Origin: an uncultured Eubacteriales bacterium
GTDB lineage: Bacteria > Bacillota > Clostridia > Lachnospirales > Lachnospiraceae
Direction of reading: 5' to 3'
Assembly (NCBI GenBank): GCA_949283695.1
Contig: CASDTX010000063.1
Span: 1-64,000 of the forward strand
DNA: 64,000 bases
Of this stretch, positions 1-8,402 are shown piece by piece (position 1 is the stretch's first letter; the number at the start of each line of letters is the position of its first letter). Position numbers and translations under genes: made by a program. The notes under the pieces are model-generated. The model was given only the letters and a program-made list of their open reading frames with translations, had not been told where the DNA came from and ran no database searches.

Positions 1-899
1 GAAAAGCTGTCTATACTGCAGAGGGGGATTTTAAAGATAGAGCGTACATAGATGTGAAAGAGGAAGAAATTCCTGCATCCGGCCATGCATACGGAACACC
101 AGAGTTTATCTGGTCTGAAGATTGTAAGACCTGTACAGCAGTATTTATCTGTGAATCCTGTGGGGATGAACAGAAACTGGAATGTGAAGTAACCAGCGAG
201 ACAACGGATCCGACTTGTACAGAAGATGGAAAGACGGTTTATACAGCTACGGCAGCATTTGAGGACCAAGCATATACCGATACGAAGGAAGAGACAATAT
301 CTGCAGTCGGTCATACCTATGAGTATACGGATAATGGAGACGGAACACATACGAAAATGTGCAAAGTAGGAGATGACACAGCAACAGAACCGCATACTTA
401 TGAGGACGGCACATGTACATACTGTGGAGCAGAAGAACCGGAAGACCACACACATAAGTACGGGGAGCCGAAGTTTACCTGGTCGGATGACTACAGTAGT
501 TGTACAGCTATGTTTACATGTATGGATGGAGATGATCAGCAGATAGTGGAATGCACAGTAACATCAAAAGATCATGAAGATGGAACTGTAACGTATACGG
601 CAGTGGCTGAATTTAACGGCGAATCTTATGTCACAGAGAAAACGATTGATATTCAAGATGAGCCGGATAACAAACCAGAGGGTGGAAAGCCGTCAGGAGG
701 CGGAAATGAGAATCATTCAGGAAATTCAGCGGATGGTAACAAAGGATCTTCTGAAAGTGACGCAAAGAAAACATCTGTATCGAATGTTAAGACAGGGGAT
801 AATAGTGATCTTGTTTTGTGGAGTTTGTTGATGGTTTCAATGGTTAGCGCAGGTGTTATCGTTCTTCTGATCCGGAAGAAAAAGAATGATACAAAATAG
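1..899 (+). CDS. Cell-wall-anchored repeat surface protein, 5' end outside window
   Basis: The reading frame is open from base 3, so the start lies upstream; the GTG at 54 is internal. About 298 residues of C-terminus are visible. Two copies of a roughly 100-residue repeat can be seen. Each has a His-Tyr-Gly, a Phe-x-Trp-Ser, a CTA-x-F-x-C core and a YTA-x-A-x-F strand, with paired Cys and many Asp/Glu/Thr. A Gly/Asn/Ser/Lys linker follows, then VKTGD, a hydrophobic segment of about 20 residues and a basic RKKK tail. That is a sortase-type sorting signal, although the motif is VKTGD rather than LPXTG. The protein is probably covalently anchored at the cell surface; the ligand is unknown. It is followed by a strong hairpin. 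The repeat family was not identified by name. Confidence 0.8.
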   Translation, partial: KAVYTAEGDFKDRAYIDVKEEEIPASGHAYGTPEFIWSEDCKTCTAVFICESCGDEQKLECEVTSETTDPTCTEDGKTVYTATAAFEDQAYTDTKEETISAVGHTYEYTDNGDGTHTKMCKVGDDTATEPHTYEDGTCTYCGAEEPEDHTHKYGEPKFTWSDDYSSCTAMFTCMDGDDQQIVECTVTSKDHEDGTVTYTAVAEFNGESYVTEKTIDIQDEPDNKPEGGKPSGGGNENHSGNSADGNKGSSESDAKKTSVSNVKTGDNSDLVLWSLLMVSMVSAGVIVLLIRKKKNDTK

Positions 900-916
900 T
901 TATTTTTAAATCTGTT

Positions 917-957
917 ATATGCTGCAAGCGAAAGTTCTGCTTTCGCTTGCAGCATAT
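917..957. terminator. Hairpin after surface protein gene
   Basis: Perfect 18-bp inverted repeat (arms 917-934 and 940-957, loop 935-939) starting 17 bases after the stop codon. No long T-run follows, so it may act as a terminator in both directions or as an mRNA 3' end. Part of the 324-base stretch between genes; the rest holds the DUF4143 fragment described next. Confidence 0.75.
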
Positions 958-998
958 GCTTTATGGGGAAAATCCGTTTTCAGGACAGCCCTAAGGGA

Positions 999-1211
999 TT
1001 AGAGCAGTTCGGCCATGTACAGCGGCAGATGGATGATCCCATCTTTGATCATGACGTCTTTGGTATAGAGAATATATGAGTTTCCAATGACGGATGAGAA
1101 CTGCTTTCGGAATTTATCCAGGGAAGAATGGGAACGGTAGTTCCCGGATTTAACTTCTACAGGGGATACCTTCTTCCCTTCGGCAATCAGAAAACATTCC
1201 AGTATTGTATT
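999..1211 (-). pseudogene. C-terminal remnant of a DUF4143 AAA+ ATPase
   Basis: Reading the minus strand from 1211 to the stop at 999-1001 gives about 70 residues. They contain GKKVSPVEVKSG, then YRSHSSLDKF, then a KDVMIKDGIIHLPLYM tail. This matches the C-terminal DUF4143 portion of a widespread family of archaeal/bacterial AAA+ ATPases, where the VEVKSG motif is nuclease-like. An in-frame TGA at 1212-1214 cuts the frame and no Walker motif lies upstream; the TetR gene takes over instead. It is a decayed fragment, with no start codon or ribosome site. The family call is by recall of the typical tail. Confidence 0.7.
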
Positions 1212-1223
1212 TCACATATAGTT

Positions 1224-1793
1224 CTAAAGAATCGTGCCGCCTGCAAGGGTATCATTCACCTGGTGCTCGAGGATACTGACAATGTCTGAAGCGGATTCCC
1301 GCTTGCCGTGTTCCAGCCATGCCTGTACAATCCCAATAAATATACCTATGCGGATATAAATGTAATAGTCACATTCTGCACTGTCATACAGATGATAATT
1401 CTTTATGTGATCCGTAATAATGTGTGCATTGGCTCTGAAACAGTTATAAATGATATCAATCCGTTTTATCTGGATCAGAAGTTCAAGGATTTCTGTGTTT
1501 TCCATCCACCGCTGAAAAATCTGCAGCAGAAAGTCCATACGATCTTCCGTGGACTCCGTGTGGTCCACACATTCCCGCAGTACTGAAGAAAAACGCTGGT
1601 CGCATTTCCAATACAGAACATCCGTTATACAGTCAAAATTCCTGTAAAAGGTTGCCCTGCTGACAGTGGATTCCTTTGAAATGTCCGATACGGTGATTTC
1701 ATCAAAGCTTTTCCGCTTTATACAGGAACAAAGCCCCTGATACAGCATTTCTGAAGATTTTAAGAATCGTGCATCATTTTTAATATGAAACAA
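1224..1793 (-). CDS. TetR/AcrR-family transcriptional regulator
   Basis: 189 residues, usual for the family. The N-terminal third is a TetR-type HTH: a helix around LYQGLCSCIKRKSFDEITVSDIS, then VSRATFYRNF as recognition helix. The C-terminal part is the variable ligand/dimer domain with a run of aromatic residues. The start is TTG at 1793-1791: AGGAGG lies at 1801-1806 on the plus-strand coordinates, 7 bases upstream, and no ATG is better placed. It is divergent from the 1925-2644 gene across a 46-bp palindrome, which is very probably its operator. It therefore likely represses both itself and that gene. The inducer is not known. Confidence 0.9.
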   Translation of the reverse strand: MFHIKNDARFLKSSEMLYQGLCSCIKRKSFDEITVSDISKESTVSRATFYRNFDCITDVLYWKCDQRFSSVLRECVDHTESTEDRMDFLLQIFQRWMENTEILELLIQIKRIDIIYNCFRANAHIITDHIKNYHLYDSAECDYYIYIRIGIFIGIVQAWLEHGKRESASDIVSILEHQVNDTLAGGTIL

Positions 1794-1817
1794 AATGTGC
1801 CCTCCTGTCCTATATTT

Positions 1818-1863
1818 ATGAGACTATTGTAACATAAATATAGTTATGTTACAATAGTCTCAT
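1818..1863. promoter_or_regulatory. Symmetric divergent promoter/operator
   Basis: Two perfect 20-base arms (1818-1837, 1844-1863) around a 6-base centre. The same palindrome encodes two face-to-face promoters. Plus: TTGTAA (1827-1832), 17 bases, TACAAT (1850-1855). Minus: TTGTAA (1854-1849), 17 bases, TACAAT (1831-1826). A TetR dimer bound here would block both. Function is inferred from symmetry and position. Confidence 0.85.
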
Positions 1864-1924
1864 AATAAATCAAAAAATATTGCATCAGTCTTGGAACAAT
1901 CATAAAAGAAAGGAAGAAAATGCC

Positions 1925-2644
1925 ATGTTCAAATCCGTACATATGAACGCTAAGCTGCGCCAAAACCACCGTCTCGCCCGCAAGGCTCTGAAAACTGCCG
2001 GCACACTTGCTTTTAAGCCCGAAAGCTCTGCAAAATGGGTCGACATCAGCAGATCCTGGAAAGGAACGGTTCTCGTCCAAATTGATCACGACAATGTAAA
2101 AAACGTCACTCCTGAAATGATTTGCTGGTGGTTCAAAAATCTTTCTCGTTCAACGACATGGAACGGGAAGGATTTCAGCGGTCCCGAAATTCCCCTTTAT
2201 CACCTCTGGCATCACAGAGATCATATAGCTGTCACACCATTGACAAATGGCAGGAACGGGGCAGTTAACCACGGATTTCTGGAGGGCGCGGACAGCAGGA
2301 TTGAGGAACGGTTCAACGAGACCCATTTCCACGTACATACACGGATGCATACAACTGTGCTGAATAACGAAGAATTTACGTTTCATATTATGATTGCCGG
2401 TATCCCCTTCGGGCATATCACACACCTCTATGCCCAGGAGGAAGACGGCTGCTCTTTTTATGCCGAGACAGAAATGGGATGTCGCATTCCCGTGATCGGC
2501 TGGCTGATTAACTGGCTTCTTATGCCGTTTATTTACAACAAAAAGACTGCAGAGCACTGGGTTCGTCACAATATTGAGGAAACAGGACGGACGGAGGACA
2601 TTCTGCCTGTCATCTATGAAAATCGTCAGCAATACGAGGCGTGA
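1925..2644 (+). CDS. DAPG hydrolase (PhlG)-like family protein
   Basis: 239 residues from the ATG at 1925, chosen because AGGAAG lies at 1911-1916, 8 bases upstream; the in-frame ATG at 1880 has no ribosome site. The order of motifs is PEMICWWF, then YHLWHHRDH, a central His-rich stretch (ETHFHVHTRMH) and a hydrophobic C-terminal segment near GWLINWLLMPF. The WWF plus LWH-x-x-DH pattern resembles the PhlG family, whose founder is a zinc-dependent C-C hydrolase acting on 2,4-diacetylphloroglucinol. The true substrate here is unknown. The divergent TetR regulator suggests induction by a small aromatic or related compound. The family assignment rests on motif resemblance only. Confidence 0.6.
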   Translation: MFKSVHMNAKLRQNHRLARKALKTAGTLAFKPESSAKWVDISRSWKGTVLVQIDHDNVKNVTPEMICWWFKNLSRSTTWNGKDFSGPEIPLYHLWHHRDHIAVTPLTNGRNGAVNHGFLEGADSRIEERFNETHFHVHTRMHTTVLNNEEFTFHIMIAGIPFGHITHLYAQEEDGCSFYAETEMGCRIPVIGWLINWLLMPFIYNKKTAEHWVRHNIEETGRTEDILPVIYENRQQYEA

Positions 2645-2731
2645 AACGTGTCACAGGGGCACAATTGATGCAGCAGAGGGCGGCGGGAATGCCCCGCCTA
2701 AGGCTTGTTCTCTCCTCTCCCTTGTACTTTG

Positions 2732-2769
2732 ACGCCAGATGGGATTCTGATTCCAATACTGGCGTTTTT
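2732..2769 (+). terminator. Intrinsic terminator
   Basis: ACGCCAG (2732-2738) pairs with CTGGCGT (2759-2765) around a partly paired loop and is followed by a TTTTT run to 2769. It ends transcription of the 1925-2644 gene and overlaps the last codons of the convergent PucR-type gene. A second, weaker hairpin is at 2682-2698. Confidence 0.65.
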
Positions 2770-4324
2770 ACAGTTTGTTTTCATCAATGATAAAGGAAAG
2801 AATCAACCGGCTGATTTCCAGCGGGTCATCGAAGCAGATCCCTGTCATTTCCCGGATACAGCTGAGCCGGTAATTCATCGTATTCCGGTGGATGTAAAGA
2901 AGGGCAGAAGCTTCTTTTATGCTGCACCCGCAGTTAAGCCATACTTTTAAGGTATGGTACAGACTGGTGGAATTCTGGCAGTCGTAATGTTTCAGAATGG
3001 ACAGGGCCGGATGGCAAAACATCTTCCGCGCGTCAGCGTCTTCTGCAAGGCCTGCCAGATAGGACAGGGCACAGCTGCGGTAAGCGTGGATCCTCAGTTC
3101 GCAAGAGCCATTCTCCGAAGGCAAATGGGAGGAGCCGGTGTTCGCGACAGCATAATAAGCCTGCTGATAGTAAAGCGGGAAATCCAAAGGATCCGTGAAA
3201 ACGTCTGAGAATCCTATATGCAGGCGGTATTCTTCTGCAAAAGAGCCAAAATAATCGCAAAGCGCAATCTCAGAGACAGAAGGATTCTCATGCTGCATGA
3301 TGCCGGTGATCCCGCCTTTATAAAATACGATCTGCATTTCGGGATATTTCTTCGCGAAGGCAGCGGCAATGTGCTTATAAAGGAATTTGCGGGAGATTGA
3401 TGTATCCGGCTGTTCTCTGGGAATGCAGACGCAGTACATATATTTGGGAAAATACATTCCTTTCATGCGCAGAGCGAGCTGTTCCCGCGGAGCGCCTGCA
3501 AGCATGTCGTATAGAGTTCTTTGATAAATGTTTCTTCCCGAGATGAGATAAGGCGTGTAGTGATACAGGATTTCGGCTGCTGCCCGTGCGATAACGGGCA
3601 GATATTCCATGTGGAGGGAAGAAATACTTTCATTTTGTTCAGGCATGATGACCATGCCGAGACAATCTTTATTAAGAAAGACGTATTGTACAAGGAGCCT
3701 TTCGGAGGACTCAGGCAGCGACAATACGAAAGGCGGTTCACCGGGGAGCAGGGAGTGCTTCTGGGTGTCAAAAAAAGTGGCGTAATATCCGTAAGCCAGA
3801 TACCCGTTGGAAAGGACGCTTTGCCAGAAGGGATCCGTAATAGGGAAGATTGTGGAATGACTGATCAGATTCATATCATTGCCAAAAAGAAATAAGGGAT
3901 TTCCGACAAAAGACGCGGCAGTATTGGTACCGTATTCCATGGAATCATAATTGCGCATACCGATGCTGAGCAGGGTGCGATAGATCCCTTCATTCCCCGG
4001 TATGGAGATGCTTCTGTGAGCTTCATTGACGACAAAAAAGAGATCATCGCTGCTTATTAACGCTATATTCTGTTCGTTCTGTTCGGATACAGAAAGAGGA
4101 AGATCTTCGTATGCGGAACAGTCTTTTGCTGCCAGGATACATTGCGGCGGATACTGCCCGGTTTTTATTTGTTCATGATAACCAAAGTATAAGGTTGTGT
4201 CTGCGAAAAATGTTTCCCTTCCATCTAGAAATCCAATACTGCATATTTCGGAATGAAGGTGATTACTGATTGTATTTACACTGATTTTCAAGGAAATCTT
4301 TTCTATAAAATCGCAAAAGAACAT
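2768..4324 (-). CDS. PucR/CdaR-type transcriptional regulator
   Basis: 518 residues from the ATG at 4324. The longer frame from 4366 starts inside the promoter, between its -10 and -35, and so cannot be translated. The C-terminus holds the PucR-type HTH: LYHTLKVWLNCGCSIKEASALLYIHRNTMNYRLSCI, written here as consecutive pieces of one helix-turn-helix region. A GGDEF-like middle region and a large N-terminal sensory half precede it. PucR-type regulators usually activate catabolic genes in response to a substrate. It is divergent from the oxidoreductase-hypA-hypB operon, so that operon is the likely target. No transmembrane segment is obvious. Confidence 0.85.
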   Translation of the reverse strand: MFFCDFIEKISLKISVNTISNHLHSEICSIGFLDGRETFFADTTLYFGYHEQIKTGQYPPQCILAAKDCSAYEDLPLSVSEQNEQNIALISSDDLFFVVNEAHRSISIPGNEGIYRTLLSIGMRNYDSMEYGTNTAASFVGNPLFLFGNDMNLISHSTIFPITDPFWQSVLSNGYLAYGYYATFFDTQKHSLLPGEPPFVLSLPESSERLLVQYVFLNKDCLGMVIMPEQNESISSLHMEYLPVIARAAAEILYHYTPYLISGRNIYQRTLYDMLAGAPREQLALRMKGMYFPKYMYCVCIPREQPDTSISRKFLYKHIAAAFAKKYPEMQIVFYKGGITGIMQHENPSVSEIALCDYFGSFAEEYRLHIGFSDVFTDPLDFPLYYQQAYYAVANTGSSHLPSENGSCELRIHAYRSCALSYLAGLAEDADARKMFCHPALSILKHYDCQNSTSLYHTLKVWLNCGCSIKEASALLYIHRNTMNYRLSCIREMTGICFDDPLEISRLILSFIIDENKL

Positions 4325-4354
4325 AGGATTACCCCCGACTGCTGTTATGTGCTT

Positions 4355-4383
4355 ATTATAGTGCATGATGCATAATAAGACAA
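4355..4383 (-). promoter_or_regulatory. Promoter of the PucR-type gene
   Basis: On the minus strand: -35 TTGTCT (4383-4378), 17-base spacer, perfect -10 TATAAT (4360-4355). A small TGCATGATGCA near-palindrome lies between them (4362-4372) and may be an operator. The position fixes the start codon downstream at 4324. Confidence 0.75.
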
Positions 4384-4515
4384 TACGGTTTTGTGTGTGA
4401 AATATATGGAGGAAAAAAGAGCGGATTGATATGATTGAAATTAAACAGGACGCGCTGATGAATGATGATGTGTTTATTTCATCAGCAGTACAAGAATGAA
4501 GAAAGGAGCCGAAGG

Positions 4516-7266
4516 ATGAAAAAGGAGGATTTCACACCAAAAGAATGGGAATTGATGCAGGATTACATGAAATATGCTCCGAAAGAGCCGCGTGCAAATT
4601 TAATACAGCTGATCGGAAATATAGATCCCAGGGAGATGGAGAAGGGAGCGGACAGCTGGGCGTATATTTTCTGGAACAGGCAGTTAAGTGATGATCAGGT
4701 GGATTTTCTGCTGAATTTTAAGTTAAGAGTTCCGCTGTATATGGATGAACTGGCGGCGAAGGCTGATATGACGGTCCGGGAAGCTGCGCTTATGGCAGAT
4801 GAATTAGCCCACATCGGAATTATTGAGTATTGGGCAGATGAAAAAGGGGTAGAACGAGTCACGCTTCCTATTTTCTGTGTCGGCAGTTTTGAGCAGGCTA
4901 TGGGAAATGACTGGCGGATGCAGAAGTACCCTGAAATGACGGTGGCATTTACCCATTACACAACAGAGTCGTCAACGACGAATGGTCCGTACCTGCCTAT
5001 GAGTAATCACGGGGTTCACCGCGTCGTTCCGGTGGAGGCTTCGATTGAGAATGAAACACGCAGGGCGGATTGGGAAGAAATATCAACGCTGATAGAAAAT
5101 AGTGGGGATATTTATGCGGTATCGAAATGTGTGTGCCGAAAAATGTCTGAGCAGCGGGGCAAAGCGGCAGGGGAGACAGATTATGAGTGGTGCCTTTCCA
5201 TCGGACATTTCGCAGACTATCTGATCCGCACCGGAAAAGGGAAAAAAATCACGAAGGAGCAGTTCCTGGAGAAAATCAAACAGGCAGAGGAGCGGGGATT
5301 TGTCCACAATATCAGTAATGCGAATGGCACAATGCCGATCGAATATATCTGCAATTGTGACTATCAGACATGCTATACGATCCGTGCGGCAATGTATTCC
5401 CATAACCCGAGTCTGTGCCGCTCGAATTTCGTGGCAGAAGTGGATGAGACAAAATGTATGGCATGCGGCAGCTGTACCGAAGTCTGTCCGGCAAATGCGG
5501 TCCGGCTGGGGCAAAAGCTGCCGGATAAAATCTCAGGAGAAATTGTCTATGAAGACAGTAAAAATCCACATAATGAACTGATCTGGGGAGCAGAGCATCA
5601 TGATCCGGATTTCCTGCTCCACAGAGAAAACACGTGGTCAGAGACCGGAACCGCGCCTTGTAAATCAAATTGTCCGGCCCATATCGGCATTGCCGGATAT
5701 ATGCAGCTTGCGGCGCGCGGAAAATATCGTGAGGCTCTGGAACTGATCAAGAAGGACAACCCATTTCCGGCAATCTGCGGTTCGATCTGCAACCGGCGGT
5801 GTGAGCACGTATGTACCAGAGGCAGTCTGGATGAAGCGGTTGCGATTGACGAAGTAAAGAAATTTGTCGCATGGCAGGAACTGAAGGAAGAGAATCGTTA
5901 TGTGCCGAAGAAGATACACAATAAGGGCCATAAGATCGCAGTCATCGGCTCCGGACCGGCAGGTCTTTCCTGTGTGTATTATCTGGCAGTCTTAGGGCAT
6001 GATGTGACCGTATTCGAAAAGGAAGGCCAGCTTGGCGGTATGCTTCGCTATGGAATTCCGTCCTTCCATTTGGAGAAAGAGATTATAGACGCGGAGATTG
6101 ACGTACTCAGAAAACTCGGCGTGACATTCAGCCTTCGTATAGAAATCGGAAAAGACCGTACAATTGAAGAATTAAGACAGGATGGTTTCAAAGCGTTCTA
6201 TCTGGCAATCGGAGCACAGGCCGGCAGAAGGCTTAACATTGCGGGAGAAGATGCGGACGGCGTGATGACAGGTCTTGATTTCATGCGCAGGGCCGCGTTT
6301 GATGAGAAGGATCTGTCAGGCGGAAATGTGGTTGTGATCGGGGGCGGCAATGTTGCTGTAGATATCGCCAGGACCGCGGTCAGATGCGGTGCCGGCAGTG
6401 TCCGGATGTTCTGTCTGGAATCCCGGGAGATGATGCCTGCGTCTCCGGATGAAATCGCGCAGGCAGAGGAAGAGGGGATTCAGATCTGTCCCGGATGGGG
6501 ACCGAAAGAGATAACCGGGCAGGATGGAAAAGTAAAAGCAATACAATTCAAAAAATGTTTGAATACATTGGATGAACAAGGAAGATTCCGTCCTGAGTAT
6601 GACGAAAAAGAGACGTGTGAAGAGACGGCGGATCTTGTCATCACATGCGCGGGCCAAGTGATAGACTGGGGCGGGCTGCTTAAGAACAGTGAAGTAGAGA
6701 TCAGAGAGAACCGGACAGTCATAGCAGATCCTTTCACCTATCAGACAAAAGAAAAAGATATCTTTGCCGGCGGCGATGTATATACAGGGCCTAAATTTGC
6801 GATTGACGCGATCGCTGCAGGAAAGCAGGGCGCTCAATCACTTCACCGTTTCGTATGGGGACATGACCTCAGAAGAGGACGTGACAGGCTTGATTATCAT
6901 ACATATATGGATGCAGATCAGCTCGATTTAAGCCAGTATGATACCGCGAAGCGAGAAAAGGCAGAGATCGATGTAAAGAAGAAACTGACATTCATGGATG
7001 ACAGAAAAATCTTCACGCCGGAGCAGGTGAGAAAGGAAACCAGCCGCTGTCTGCACTGCGGCAAAGCGCATGTGGATCATGGGATGTGTTTGGGATGCGG
7101 TGTGTGCACAACCCGCTGCAAGTTTGACGCAATTCATTTGAAAAAGGTATTTGACTGTACACCTGTGCCCAGAGAGCGGTTGGGGGCGGATGTCGGCATG
7201 GAGATTGCAAGGCGGAAAGAACTGCTCGCAGGCAAGATGAAGGAAAAGGAAGAAACTCATGCATGA
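4516..7266 (+). CDS. Multidomain FeS/FAD NAD(P)-dependent oxidoreductase (GltD-like core)
   Basis: 916 residues from the ATG at 4516; AAAGGAG sits at 4502-4508. Order of parts: an N-terminal winged-helix-like region and Cys-rich segment; a ferredoxin motif CMACGSCTEVCP near residues 314-325; a GltD/dihydropyrimidine-dehydrogenase type domain (CKSNCPAHI, then CGSICNRRCEHVC); an FAD Rossmann motif IGSGPAGLSC near 475; a second dinucleotide fold IGGGNVAVDIA near 606; and a C-terminal ferredoxin (RCLHCGKA, then CLGCGVCTTRC near 857-868). It should pass electrons between NAD(P)H and a ferredoxin-like partner through several clusters. It overlaps hypA by 8 bases. A 9-bp hairpin (4454-4462/4478-4486) lies in the leader. 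The physiological partner is unknown. Confidence 0.85.
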   Translation: MKKEDFTPKEWELMQDYMKYAPKEPRANLIQLIGNIDPREMEKGADSWAYIFWNRQLSDDQVDFLLNFKLRVPLYMDELAAKADMTVREAALMADELAHIGIIEYWADEKGVERVTLPIFCVGSFEQAMGNDWRMQKYPEMTVAFTHYTTESSTTNGPYLPMSNHGVHRVVPVEASIENETRRADWEEISTLIENSGDIYAVSKCVCRKMSEQRGKAAGETDYEWCLSIGHFADYLIRTGKGKKITKEQFLEKIKQAEERGFVHNISNANGTMPIEYICNCDYQTCYTIRAAMYSHNPSLCRSNFVAEVDETKCMACGSCTEVCPANAVRLGQKLPDKISGEIVYEDSKNPHNELIWGAEHHDPDFLLHRENTWSETGTAPCKSNCPAHIGIAGYMQLAARGKYREALELIKKDNPFPAICGSICNRRCEHVCTRGSLDEAVAIDEVKKFVAWQELKEENRYVPKKIHNKGHKIAVIGSGPAGLSCVYYLAVLGHDVTVFEKEGQLGGMLRYGIPSFHLEKEIIDAEIDVLRKLGVTFSLRIEIGKDRTIEELRQDGFKAFYLAIGAQAGRRLNIAGEDADGVMTGLDFMRRAAFDEKDLSGGNVVVIGGGNVAVDIARTAVRCGAGSVRMFCLESREMMPASPDEIAQAEEEGIQICPGWGPKEITGQDGKVKAIQFKKCLNTLDEQGRFRPEYDEKETCEETADLVITCAGQVIDWGGLLKNSEVEIRENRTVIADPFTYQTKEKDIFAGGDVYTGPKFAIDAIAAGKQGAQSLHRFVWGHDLRRGRDRLDYHTYMDADQLDLSQYDTAKREKAEIDVKKKLTFMDDRKIFTPEQVRKETSRCLHCGKAHVDHGMCLGCGVCTTRCKFDAIHLKKVFDCTPVPRERLGADVGMEIARRKELLAGKMKEKEETHA

Positions 7267-7600
7267 GATAGGACTGCTTTATCAGACTGCAAAAACGGCA
7301 TCCCGCTTTGCGCAAGAACATGAGATCGAACGAATTTATGCGATCGAGCTGGAGATCGGAGAACTGACAGGAGTACTGCCGGATGTTTTTGAGGAGTATT
7401 TCCCGTATGTAGCGGGGCAGTTCCCTGTTTTGAAGGATGCGGTTTTAAAACTGGATATGATAGAAGCGCGCGGAATCTGCGAGCAGTGTCATGCGGTATA
7501 TAATATCATGAAGCACCGGGGCATCTGTCCCAATTGTGGAAGCAGTGAAAAGATGATTCTTGGCGGAAATCAGATGCTGATACGCCAGATAGAATATTAG
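7259..7600 (+). CDS. hypA: HypA/HybF nickel metallochaperone
   Basis: 113 residues, normal for HypA. It begins with the conserved Met-His-Glu nickel site and has the zinc loop as two CxxC pairs (C74/C77 and C90/C93). HypA delivers nickel, with HypB, to the [NiFe]-hydrogenase large subunit or sometimes to urease. Its start codon lies inside the end of the oxidoreductase gene and the stop is followed 72 bases later by hypB, so the three form one operon. No hypC-F or hydrogenase subunit gene is in the window, so the nickel client must be elsewhere or unusual. Confidence 0.95.
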   Translation: MHEIGLLYQTAKTASRFAQEHEIERIYAIELEIGELTGVLPDVFEEYFPYVAGQFPVLKDAVLKLDMIEARGICEQCHAVYNIMKHRGICPNCGSSEKMILGGNQMLIRQIEY

Positions 7601-7672
7601 CATGCTGCCCCTTATACATCGGCGCTGAGAATCCGGAAGCATAAGAGAACAAAATCAGTTGGAGGGATGAAA

Positions 7673-8341
7673 ATGGAGACGTTTCGCGTATTGGAAGTGA
7701 AACAGAGTATCTTCGAGGATAATGATCGTGACGCAGAAAAGTTAAGAGAGCAATTACGAGAACAGGGGACATTTCTTATTAATTTAATGTCCTCTCCGGG
7801 AGCGGGGAAAACATCAACATTGATGAGGACCATTGACGCTCTGGGAGATAAAATGAAGATCGGAATCATGGAGGCAGATATTGATTCTGATGTAGATGCA
7901 CGTACCATCTCACAGACGAACGCAAAAGTGATACAGCTTCATACCGGAGGAATGTGTCATTTGGACGCGGAGATGACACGGCAGGGGATCGAGGAGCTAA
8001 AAGCAGATGGGCTGGATCTGGTCGTTCTTGAGAATGTGGGAAATCTCGTGTGTCCCGCTGAGTTTGATACAGGGGCGGCGAAAAATGTTATGATTCTTTC
8101 TGTCCCGGAAGGACATGACAAACCATTAAAATATCCGCTTATTTTTCAGGTCTGCGACGTACTGCTTGTCAATAAGATGGATGTACTTCCGTATTTCGAT
8201 TTTGATCTGGAGAAACTAAAGGAGTACGCGCTCATGCGCAATCCGAATCTGAAGATCATTCCTATTTCTGCCAGAACAGGAGAGGGGATGAATGAGTGGA
8301 CAAACTGGCTGCAGAGCCAAATTGATGAATTCAAAAAATAA
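7673..8341 (+). CDS. hypB: HypB GTPase, nickel insertion
   Basis: 222 residues from the ATG at 7673; GGAGG at 7661-7665 is 7 bases away, whereas the ATG at 7667 is too close. P-loop SSPGAGKTS (40-48), nickel/zinc-binding Cys95-His96 in GGMCHLDA, Cys127 in ENVGNLVCP and the guanine-specificity motif NKMD (167-170) are all present, so the enzyme should be active. There is no His-rich N-terminal nickel store of the kind seen in some HypB proteins. The gene ends the operon in front of a strong hairpin. Confidence 0.95.
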   Translation: METFRVLEVKQSIFEDNDRDAEKLREQLREQGTFLINLMSSPGAGKTSTLMRTIDALGDKMKIGIMEADIDSDVDARTISQTNAKVIQLHTGGMCHLDAEMTRQGIEELKADGLDLVVLENVGNLVCPAEFDTGAAKNVMILSVPEGHDKPLKYPLIFQVCDVLLVNKMDVLPYFDFDLEKLKEYALMRNPNLKIIPISARTGEGMNEWTNWLQSQIDEFKK

Positions 8342-8344
8342 ACG

Positions 8345-8385
8345 GTAAAACAAACAGGGCTGGTTTCCGGTCCTGTTTGTTTTAC
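8345..8385. terminator. Bidirectional terminator between hypB and a LysR gene
   Basis: Perfect 14-bp arms (8345-8358, 8372-8385) with A-rich left and T-rich right flanks, so it can stop transcription from both sides. It lies between the convergent hypB and LysR genes. Confidence 0.85.
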
Positions 8386-8402
8386 TGTTTGAAAACGATG
8401 GA

